Source: an uncultured Collinsella sp.
GTDB taxonomy: Bacteria; Actinomycetota; Coriobacteriia; Coriobacteriales; Coriobacteriaceae
Assembly: GCA_905210085.1 (NCBI GenBank)
Contig: CAJLVJ010000049.1
Coordinates: 1-12,117 of the forward strand
Length of the DNA: 12,117 nt
Direction: 5' to 3'
Part shown: in pieces, positions 1 to 5,702 of the stretch
How the letters are laid out: each line of letters starts with the position of its first letter
Position numbering within the stretch: the stretch's first letter is position 1
The notes under the pieces: generated by a model
Databases searched by the model: none
The model's input: the letters and a program-made list of their open reading frames with translations, nothing else
Told to the model about the DNA's origin: nothing
Translations under genes and position numbers: made by a program

Positions 1-167
1 TCGACACCGCCGAGTTCGCGATCCCCGGCCTTGACGACGAGTTCCGCGTCATCGTGTCTCCGTGGATCCTCTCCTCGCTGATCACCGATCGCCTTGCCGC
101 TTACTACGAGACGGTCACCAAGCACAACCTTAACTATCGCCGCTACTATCACCAGTTCGACTACTAA
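1..167 (+). CDS. SIS-domain sugar-phosphate deglycase, FrlB-like (3' end only)
   Basis: Only the last 54 codons are present, ending at the TAA at 165-167; the start is outside the window. The visible tail contains a hydrophobic stretch (VSPWILSSLITDRLAAYY) and closes with NYRRYYHQFDY. From memory, E. coli FrlB (fructoselysine-6-phosphate deglycase) ends in the same way, with a PM-x-WLCYYLS helix followed by DERRYYGGLVEY. The family is a cytosolic double-SIS fold that cleaves a 6-phosphorylated Amadori adduct to glucose-6-phosphate and the free amino acid. The mannose-family PTS and FrlC-like epimerase downstream fit this role. The exact substrate (fructoselysine, glucoselysine, fructose-asparagine) cannot be read from a 54-residue tail. 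A glucosamine-6-phosphate isomerase-like SIS protein remains an alternative. Confidence 0.6.
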   Translation, partial: DTAEFAIPGLDDEFRVIVSPWILSSLITDRLAAYYETVTKHNLNYRRYYHQFDY

Positions 168-202
168 TCGGTGACAAATAAGCTACTGATCAAGAAGCAC
201 CC

Positions 203-231
203 TGCCCGGGCGCATGCGTCCGGGCATTTTT
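203..231 (+). terminator. Terminator-like hairpin between SIS gene and EIIA
   Basis: The arm TGCCCGGGCGC (203-213) pairs with GCGTCCGGGCA (216-226) through one G-U wobble and is followed directly by five T residues (227-231). This is a good intrinsic terminator shape 36 bp after the SIS stop codon. The EIIA start is only 31 bp further on and I see no promoter in between, so it more likely acts as a partial attenuator or 3'-end protecting stem than as a full stop. Confidence 0.7.
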
Positions 232-261
232 ATGCCGAAATTCGCAAGAAAGGGGAATCGA

Positions 262-678
262 ATGAGGCAGTTTATCGTTGCATCCCATGCCCATTTTGCG
301 TCTGGAATCGTCGAGAGCATTGGACTGCTTTCCGGCGAGCGCGAAAACGTCCATGCGCTGTCTATGTATGTCGACGGGAACGAGGACCTGACCAAGGAGG
401 CCGCAGCGATTCTGGACGGCTTTGCCGCGGACGATGAGGTCGTCGTTTGCACCGACCTCTTTGGCGGCAGTGTCAACAACGAGTTCACCAAGATCGTCCA
501 GACGCGTCCCAACACGCACCTGGTGACCAATATGAACCTGCCGCTCCTTATTCAGCTGCTGTTCGTGCCCGACTCCACCCCGATCGATGAGGCCATCCGC
601 CAGATCGTCGAGGCGGACGACACCAAGGTCAAGTACGTCAACGACCTGCTGGGGCAGGCCGAACTCGATGAGTTTTAA
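262..678 (+). CDS. PTS mannose-family EIIA component
   Basis: A 138-residue cytosolic phosphocarrier that takes phosphate from HPr and passes it to EIIB. The N-terminus reads MRQFIVASHAHFASG; His9 aligns with the phosphorylated histidine of the family motif (usually SHG, here SHA). The segment VVCTDLFGGSVNNE is the family D-x-xGGSPxN-like loop. Length matches stand-alone EIIA-Man domains (135-150 residues). The start at ATG 262 is chosen because AAGGGGA (about 250-256) sits just upstream. A longer in-frame ORF from 214 would begin inside the upstream terminator stem and is rejected. It is first of a four-gene PTS block, and the EIIB start is 17 bp after its stop. Paralogues transport mannose, sorbose, fructose, glucosaminate or fructoselysine, so the subunit alone does not define the substrate. 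Confidence 0.92.
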   Translation: MRQFIVASHAHFASGIVESIGLLSGERENVHALSMYVDGNEDLTKEAAAILDGFAADDEVVVCTDLFGGSVNNEFTKIVQTRPNTHLVTNMNLPLLIQLLFVPDSTPIDEAIRQIVEADDTKVKYVNDLLGQAELDEF

Positions 679-695
679 CCACTAGGGAGCACATC

Positions 696-1166
696 ATGAT
701 TCAGATGATTCGTGTTGATTATCGACTGCTTCACGGCCAGGTTGCCGTTAGCTGGACCTCGGCTCTGGGTGCCGACTGCATCCTGCTGGTGAGCGATACG
801 GTCCTCAATGACAAGCTTCGTCTGCAGGCCCTGTCCCTTGCAAAGCCGGAGGGCTGCAAGGTCGTTGTCAAAAACACCGAGGATGCCGTCAAGGCGCTCC
901 AGAGCGGTGTGACCGATAAGTACAAGCTCTTCGTAGTTTGCGAGACGATCCAGCAGGCCGGTGCCGTCGCCAAGGCGATGGGAGTCAAGAAGATCAACCT
1001 CGGCAACGTTGCCTTTAGCGAGGATGCCCGCCAGGTCTCGACGAGCGTGTTCCTTACGCCCGAAAACGAGGCATACATCAAAGAGCTGCTCGGCGAGGGC
1101 TACGAGCTGTTCATTCAGATGATTCCGGCAGATGCGAAGACTGACGCCGCGAAGGTCATCGGTTAG
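696..1166 (+). CDS. PTS mannose/sorbose-family EIIB component
   Basis: A 156-residue cytosolic subunit that transfers phosphate from EIIA to the incoming sugar. The N-terminal motif IRVDYRLLHGQV matches the family signature R-[IV]-D-x-R-[LI]-[IL]-H-G-Q-V; His13 is the expected phosphorylation site. Other family traits are the conserved GVKKINLGNVAF segment and the C-terminal region GYELFIQMIPAD. The ATG at 696 is preceded by AGGGAG (684-689) at normal spacing. It is separate from EIIA, unlike E. coli ManX, where A and B are fused; separate A and B genes are usual in gfr-, sorbose- and Firmicutes-type systems. The EIIC start lies 8 bp after the stop. Confidence 0.93.
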   Translation: MIQMIRVDYRLLHGQVAVSWTSALGADCILLVSDTVLNDKLRLQALSLAKPEGCKVVVKNTEDAVKALQSGVTDKYKLFVVCETIQQAGAVAKAMGVKKINLGNVAFSEDARQVSTSVFLTPENEAYIKELLGEGYELFIQMIPADAKTDAAKVIG

Positions 1167-1174
1167 GGGCCATC

Positions 1175-1966
1175 ATGGTTATCAAGACAATCCTGATTTT
1201 CCTTATTGCCCTTTTGGGCTATTCCGAGTGGCTGACCGGTACGAGCTACCTCCAGCGCCCGATTGTGCTCGGACCTCTGGTTGGCCTTGTCATGGGCGAC
1301 ATGGTGACCGGCACGATCATGGGCGCCACGATGGAGCTTGCCATGGTCGGCGCCATCTCGGTCGGTGCGTATAACCCGCCCGATACGATTTCCGGAACCA
1401 TTCTGGGTGTGTCGCTTGCCATGCAGGCCGGCGCGGACGCTTCGGCGGCCCTGACCCTGGGCATTCCCATCGCAACGATTGTCCTGGCGCTCGATACGGC
1501 CCTGGGCCAGCCGGTCATGCTGCTGCTGGTGCACCGTATCGACAAAAACGTCGAGGACGGGGACACCAAGGCCATCACGCGCAACATGCTCATCGCCGGT
1601 TACGCGCAGAGCTGGTGCGGCCTGCTGATTATTCCCCTGGCATTCTTCTTTGGCGCCGACGCTGTTGCCAGCCTGCTCAACATCATTCCCGATTTCGTTC
1701 AGACCGGTATGGATGTCGCCGCCGCCTTCTTGCCTGCACTCGGCTTTGCGATGCTGGCTCAGATGATCATGAACAAAACGGTGGCTCCGTTCTTCTTCGC
1801 CGGCTTCTTCCTCGTCGCCTACTTTGGCATTAGCACGACGGGCGTGGCGATCTTTGCCGCGATCATCGTCGTCGCGATGACGGTTTTGGGTGACAAGAAA
1901 AAAGCGGAGCAGCCCGCAGTGGCAACCGAGGATCCTGCGATTGGGAGTGGGTTCGATGAGTTTTAA
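1175..1966 (+). CDS. PTS mannose/sorbose-family EIIC permease subunit
   Basis: A 263-residue integral membrane protein that forms the sugar channel together with EIID. Hydrophobic segments are visible at about residues 2-19, 28-62 (with the conserved GPLVGLVMGDMVTG and ME-LAMVG signatures), 87-112, 136-165, 180-200, 206-222 and 225-243. They are followed by a charged, Glu/Ala-rich cytosolic tail from about 245 that ends in GFDEF. Length is close to E. coli ManY (266). The start at ATG 1175 has only a weak AGGGG overlapping the EIIB stop codon, which suggests translational coupling. Its last 11 bases overlap the start of EIID in another frame. Confidence 0.93.
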   Translation: MVIKTILIFLIALLGYSEWLTGTSYLQRPIVLGPLVGLVMGDMVTGTIMGATMELAMVGAISVGAYNPPDTISGTILGVSLAMQAGADASAALTLGIPIATIVLALDTALGQPVMLLLVHRIDKNVEDGDTKAITRNMLIAGYAQSWCGLLIIPLAFFFGADAVASLLNIIPDFVQTGMDVAAAFLPALGFAMLAQMIMNKTVAPFFFAGFFLVAYFGISTTGVAIFAAIIVVAMTVLGDKKKAEQPAVATEDPAIGSGFDEF

Positions 1967-2792
1967 GTTTGAGTCTTCTTACGACGGGCTGATTTCCCGC
2001 GCAGACCTTAAGAAGCTGTTCTGGCGCTCGATTCCCTATGAGCATTCGTGGAACTACGAGCGTATGGGCCATATCGGCTTTATGTGGGCCCTTATGCCGA
2101 TCCTTCGCAAGCTGTATCCGCAGGATGCGGACTTTAAGGCCGCCCTTAAGCGCCATATGGAGCTCTATAACGTCACGCCGTACATCTCGACGCTCCCCAT
2201 GTCCATCGCCGCTGCAATGGAGGAGGTCAACGCTACTGACGATAGCTTTGACACGAGCGCGATCTCTAATGTCAAGCTTGCTTTGATGGGACCGCTGTCC
2301 GGCGTGGGCGATGCCTTCTACTGGGGCACGCTGCGAATTTTGGCAACGGGTGTCGGCACGTCGCTGGCGCTGCAGGGCTCCATTCTTGGCCCGATTTTGT
2401 TCCTGCTCGTGTTTAACGTCCCTCACTACATCATCCGTTACCTGCTGACGTTTGTGGGATATCGCTTTGGCTCGGACATGATCAGCAAGGTCCAGGAATC
2501 GGGCATTATGGACACGATCGTCAAGATGGCCTCTATCATGGGCGCCATGGTGATCGGTGCTATGACCATGGAGATGGTCACCGTGGACATTCCGCTCATG
2601 GTCGGCGCGGGCGATGGTGCTCAGACGCTGGCCGAGCTGCTCAACGGAATCTTCCCGGGCTTTGTTACGTTGGGGCTGTTTGGAATCGTCTATCTCATGC
2701 TCAAGAAGAAGATGAATCCGCTGCTTATCATGCTCGTGATCCTGCTCGTGAGTATCGCCGGCGCGTTCTTTGGAGTGCTTGGTGTCCAGTAA
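1956..2792 (+). CDS. PTS mannose-family EIID permease subunit
   Basis: A 278-residue membrane subunit partnering EIIC. Family hallmarks in order are NYERMGHIGFMWALMP (about 33-48), RHMELYNVTPYI, KLALMGPLSGVGDAFYWG, then several hydrophobic spans in the C-terminal half (about 185-205, 235-256 and 258-275). Length matches E. coli ManZ (283). The start is taken at ATG 1956, which overlaps the EIIC reading frame by 11 bp and follows GGGAGTGGG (1943-1951). This gives the usual short N-terminus before SRADLKKLFWRS. An upstream extension to 1890 would lie wholly inside EIIC and lacks conservation. The overlap implies coupled translation and near-equal amounts of C and D. Confidence 0.93.
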   Translation: MSFKFESSYDGLISRADLKKLFWRSIPYEHSWNYERMGHIGFMWALMPILRKLYPQDADFKAALKRHMELYNVTPYISTLPMSIAAAMEEVNATDDSFDTSAISNVKLALMGPLSGVGDAFYWGTLRILATGVGTSLALQGSILGPILFLLVFNVPHYIIRYLLTFVGYRFGSDMISKVQESGIMDTIVKMASIMGAMVIGAMTMEMVTVDIPLMVGAGDGAQTLAELLNGIFPGFVTLGLFGIVYLMLKKKMNPLLIMLVILLVSIAGAFFGVLGVQ

Positions 2793-2824
2793 AGTATCCG
2801 TCATAATGAGAACAATGTAAGAGG

Positions 2825-2858
2825 GGGCGTCGCGCACACTGTGCTGCGGCGCCCTTTT
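2825..2858 (+). terminator. Terminator-like hairpin between EIID and epimerase gene
   Basis: GGGCGTCGC (2825-2833) pairs with GCGGCGCCC (2846-2854) with one U-G wobble. The stem continues through GCAC (2834-2837) and GTGC (2841-2844) with one bulged base, and TTTT (2855-2858) follows. It lies 32 bp after EIID and only 17 bp before the start of the epimerase gene. The epimerase has no visible promoter of its own, so read-through is required and the stem probably lowers its expression relative to the PTS genes. Confidence 0.72.
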
Positions 2859-2862
2859 GCCG

Positions 2863-2870
2863 AAAGGTGG
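2863..2870 (+). promoter_or_regulatory. Ribosome binding site that fixes the epimerase start
   Basis: AAAGGTGG lies 5 bp before ATG 2876. A possible GTG start at 2867 falls inside this sequence, so ATG 2876 is preferred. Confidence 0.6.
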
Positions 2871-2875
2871 ACAAG

Positions 2876-3712
2876 ATGGAGTATCCGCAGCTTGCCGTCA
2901 TGAATATCAGCCATCGTTATTTTGACCTTGAGGAATTCTTTTCTTCGGCAGCGGCCTCGGGCTACACGTGTTGCGAGCTTTGGACCGGGGCGATGCATCT
3001 GTATGTCGATTGTCATGGATACGATTCGCTCGAGCAGGTGCGGGAGCTGTCGCAGCGGTATGGGGTTCGGATTGTGGGGCTTTGTCCCGAACAGAACAAC
3101 CCCAAGCCGTGGAATATCGCGGCGCGCGGGAATGAGGCGCGTGCCCGCACGCTCGCGTACTTTAAGAACGTTGTGGATATCGCGGCGGAACTTGGAGCCG
3201 AGCAGGTCATGGTCTCGAGTGGCTGGGCATTTTTGAACGAGCCGATCGAGGACGCGTGGGGTCGCAGCGCCTCGATGCTGCGTGCGATTGCCGAGCATGC
3301 GGGAGAGCGCGGCGTGCGACTGGTGCTTGAGGCCCTACAGCCGGTTGAGTCGATGATCGTGAACTCGGCAGCCGATACGAAGCGCATGATCGAGGCGGTT
3401 GATCATCCGGCACTGAAGGCGTGTCTGGATTTGGGCGCTATGGCGGTGGCGGGGGATACCATCGACGATTATTTCGATCTGCTTGGCGATGATGTCGCCC
3501 ACGTGCATTTTGTCGATGTTGCGGCAGACGGCACGACGCATCTTGCTTGGGGTGACGGCGACCGCGATATGCGCGCCGACCTGGATAGGCTGGTGGCGCG
3601 CGGCTATCGCGGAGTTGTTTCGGCCGAGACCTATGACTGGCGCTATTTTGCCGACCCCGCAGCTGCCGATGCGCAGGTAATGGCAGAGTATCGTCGTGCG
3701 ATTGGCGCCTAG
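2876..3712 (+). CDS. Sugar phosphate isomerase/epimerase, FrlC-like
   Basis: A 278-residue xylose-isomerase-like TIM barrel (AP endonuclease 2 family). The four expected metal ligands are visible: Glu152 (LVLEAL), Asp185 (CLDLGA), His211 (HVHFVD) and Glu251 (SAETYD). From memory, E. coli FrlC, which interconverts psicoselysine and fructoselysine, shares the pattern C/I-ELW-G (here CELWTG, 33-38), a G-x-xPE-x-N loop (GLCPEQN, 68-74), a WGR motif (128-130), LE-L-P-ES (151-159) and YFD-LGD (199-205). Length is essentially that of FrlC (about 276). It closes the PTS operon and would funnel the C3 epimer of the imported Amadori compound into the deglycase route. With a PTS, the substrate should already be 6-phosphorylated, unlike the E. 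coli case. A generic tagatose/ribulose epimerase activity is the alternative. Confidence 0.72.
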   Translation: MEYPQLAVMNISHRYFDLEEFFSSAAASGYTCCELWTGAMHLYVDCHGYDSLEQVRELSQRYGVRIVGLCPEQNNPKPWNIAARGNEARARTLAYFKNVVDIAAELGAEQVMVSSGWAFLNEPIEDAWGRSASMLRAIAEHAGERGVRLVLEALQPVESMIVNSAADTKRMIEAVDHPALKACLDLGAMAVAGDTIDDYFDLLGDDVAHVHFVDVAADGTTHLAWGDGDRDMRADLDRLVARGYRGVVSAETYDWRYFADPAAADAQVMAEYRRAIGA

Positions 3713-3800
3713 GTGGGGTTGGGCTGCGGCAACCTACCCTATGTTTCCAAATGAATACGGTGTGAGCGGCTGCGACGGATTTTTCCCGCAAGCACTCTAG

Positions 3801-3806
3801 TATGCT
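3801..3806 (+). promoter_or_regulatory. Possible -10 box of the his operon promoter
   Basis: TATGCT, followed by AAAGTA, lies in the 169-bp gap between the epimerase and hisZG, the largest gap in the window. No good -35 is present at 16-18 bp; the sequence there is GATTTT, in an otherwise T-rich stretch 3779-3784. If used, transcription would start near 3812-3814, just at the foot of the following hairpin. The assignment rests on position and the -10 match only. Confidence 0.4.
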
Positions 3807-3815
3807 AAAGTACCC

Positions 3816-3845
3816 AGAAGACCGGCGGAGCTATGCCGGTCTTCT
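3816..3845 (+). promoter_or_regulatory. Perfect 11-bp hairpin in the his operon leader
   Basis: AGAAGACCGGC (3816-3826) and GCCGGTCTTCT (3835-3845) are exact inverse complements around the 8-nt loop GGAGCTAT. The next bases are GTTCTAT, so there is no proper U-tract. It would sit at the extreme 5' end of the his mRNA if the -10 at 3801 is right. It could be a 5' stabilising stem, an attenuator or a protein site. I see no T-box core and no His-codon-rich leader peptide next to it. It could also help end the upstream PTS transcript. Confidence 0.6.
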
Positions 3846-3881
3846 GTTCTATATGAAACACAGCATGAGGAGGCTCACCAG

Positions 3882-5597
3882 ATGTCGGCCACACCGTGGG
3901 GATTCCGGGACATATTGCCCGAGGAGGCTCAGGCGCGCGAGGAGATCGCATGTACGGTGAAGGGCTGCTTTAGGGAGCATCATTACCTGCCGGTCGAGAC
4001 GCCGCTGCTCGAGGACAAGGGTTCGCTCGAGGAGGGCGGCCGCATTGCGGACACGCCGTTTAAGCTCTTTGACGATGATGGCCGCCTGCTGGTGGTCCGT
4101 CCCGACAACACGTTGCCGATCGTGCGCCTGGTTTCGACCCGCATGCACGCTGCCGACCTGCCCCTGCGCCTTCGCTACGAGGCGCCGGTGGTTCGCGAGT
4201 GTCAGCGCAATGCCGGCGGCTCGCGTCAGTTTACGCAGCTGGGCTTTGAGCTTATCGGCGCGGGCGATACCGCGGGCGATGTCGAGATTGTCTCGCTCGT
4301 GGCCGAGGCCGTGCGCAAGTTGGCGCTGCCCGATGCGCGCATTATCGCAGGTAGCGTGCGTCCGTTTAAGGAACTGCTCGCGGCGTGCGAGGATCGCGAG
4401 CTGGCCGCTGAGGCCCTGCGCTGCGTGCACGCCAACGACTTTGTGGGCCTCGATGCCCGCGTGGCGGCAAGCACCGAGTCCGATGCCGTCAAGGCCGCCA
4501 TTAGCGAGCTGCCGCGCCTGCACGGCGGTGCCGAGGTGCTCGACCGCGTGGATGCGCTGCTGGGGGCTGCCGGTATCGTCGCGCCGCTGACGCGCGAACT
4601 CCGTGCCCTGGTTGATGGTCTGGCTCCCGAGGACGCCCAGGTGCTGTCGTTCGACTTCTCCATCATGAACTCTTTCGATTACTACACGGGCCTGGTCTTT
4701 AAGGCCTATGCCGGCGGACTGCCCGATCCGGTTGGTTCGGGCGGACGCTATGACTCCATCTTTACCGGCGCATTTGGCGACGGTATCGAGGTGCCGGCGG
4801 CGGGCTTCGCCTTTTCGCTCGAGCGCCTGGAGGCCGCGCGCACCTCGGCCGAGGACGCCGCTTCCGATGGCGACCACGCCGCGGGCCGTGGCGCCGAGGG
4901 CCCGCTGCGCATCGCTGTGCCCAAGGGCTCGCTTAAGGCCGACACGCTCGACGTGCTCGAGACCGCGGGTTTGGACGTCTCTGAGCTGCGTGACCCCGGC
5001 CGTCACCTGATCGTGCGCGGCCGCGACACGCGTGCCGACAAGGGCGCGGTCGGCGATATCGAGTTTGTCATCGTGCGTCCCAGCGATGCGCCCGCCTTTG
5101 TGGGCTGCGGCGGCGCCGACTGCGGCATCTGCGGTTGGGACTCGCTTATCGAGGCCGACCTCAACCTGCTGCAGCTGGTCGATCTGGGCTACGGCCTGTG
5201 CACGTTTATCGAGGCGGAGCCTGCATGGCGCGCCGGCCAGGCCGAGCGCAACTACGCCCGCCGCGGGTCGCTTCGTGTGGCCACCAAGTACCCGCGCATC
5301 GCGAGTGCCTGGTATGCCGAGCGCGGCGTGAATGCCGATATCGTCTCGCTGCACGGTAACATCGAGCTGGGCCCCATCGTCGGCATGACCGATCGCATCG
5401 TGGATATTGCCGCCACGGGCGCCACGCTGCGCGATAACGACCTGGTCATCACCGGTTGCATCATGGACTGCACGGCCCGCTTCTTTGTCAATCCGGGTGC
5501 CGCGCACCTGGATCCGCGTGTGCGCAACCTGGCCGATCGCCTGGCGGCTGCCGTGAAGGACAAGCATTTTGAGCCCGTCGCGGGCTCGGCACAATAG
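3882..5597 (+). CDS. hisZG: HisZ-HisG fusion: ATP phosphoribosyltransferase with built-in regulatory subunit
   Basis: A 571-residue cytosolic protein for the first, feedback-controlled step: ATP + PRPP to phosphoribosyl-ATP. Residues 1 to about 320 are HisZ, a histidyl-tRNA-synthetase-like domain without synthetase activity. It shows GFRDILPEEA (7-16), VVRPDNTLPIVR (71-82), RYEAPVVRECQ (98-108), FTQLGFELIG (117-126) and FDYYTGLVF...GGRYD (265-291). A polar Ala/Asp/Gly linker spans about 320-340. Residues 341-571 are a short-form HisG with RIAVPKGSL (343-351), RPSDAPAFV (399-407), KYPRIASAW (469-477), GPIVGMTDRIVDIA and the PRPP-loop-like ATGATL (511-516). Short HisG lacks the ACT-like domain and needs HisZ, so the fusion fixes the ratio at 1:1. 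The HisG half carries six cysteines (409, 414, 417, 440, 526, 530), which is unusual. AGGAGG (3868-3873) gives a strong start. Confidence 0.9.
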   Translation: MSATPWGFRDILPEEAQAREEIACTVKGCFREHHYLPVETPLLEDKGSLEEGGRIADTPFKLFDDDGRLLVVRPDNTLPIVRLVSTRMHAADLPLRLRYEAPVVRECQRNAGGSRQFTQLGFELIGAGDTAGDVEIVSLVAEAVRKLALPDARIIAGSVRPFKELLAACEDRELAAEALRCVHANDFVGLDARVAASTESDAVKAAISELPRLHGGAEVLDRVDALLGAAGIVAPLTRELRALVDGLAPEDAQVLSFDFSIMNSFDYYTGLVFKAYAGGLPDPVGSGGRYDSIFTGAFGDGIEVPAAGFAFSLERLEAARTSAEDAASDGDHAAGRGAEGPLRIAVPKGSLKADTLDVLETAGLDVSELRDPGRHLIVRGRDTRADKGAVGDIEFVIVRPSDAPAFVGCGGADCGICGWDSLIEADLNLLQLVDLGYGLCTFIEAEPAWRAGQAERNYARRGSLRVATKYPRIASAWYAERGVNADIVSLHGNIELGPIVGMTDRIVDIAATGATLRDNDLVITGCIMDCTARFFVNPGAAHLDPRVRNLADRLAAAVKDKHFEPVAGSAQ

Positions 5598-5634
5598 CGC
5601 GAGCGTGCACGGGCGCCCCAACGTACGGGCTGCG

Positions 5635-5669
5635 GGCCGATTGGCGCCGCCGCTCGGCCTCTCGTTTTT
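5635..5669 (+). terminator. Weak attenuator-like hairpin between hisZG and hisD
   Basis: GGCCGA (5635-5640) pairs with TCGGCC (5654-5659) around a 13-nt GC-rich loop, and TTTTT at 5665-5669 follows after five bases. The gap between hisZG and hisD is 105 bp, long for this operon. The stem is short and the T-run is offset, so at most this is a leaky terminator or RNA processing site. Confidence 0.35.
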
Positions 5670-5702
5670 CGAACACAACCTCGACCGATAGGGGATACCG
5701 AT

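Noticed and set aside
1863..2837. A 324-codon minus-strand open frame opposite EIID
   Set aside because: It is strongly enriched in His, Arg and Asp with no hydrophobic core or family motif, and EIID on the other strand is certain.
3713..3740. Terminator directly after the epimerase gene (GGGGTTG with CAACC and neighbours)
   Set aside because: The stem is short and bulged and no T-run follows.
3854..3956. Possible leader peptide starting ATGAAACACAGC upstream of hisZG
   Set aside because: Only scattered His codons, and the frame runs deep into hisZG; it lacks the His-run expected of a his attenuator peptide.
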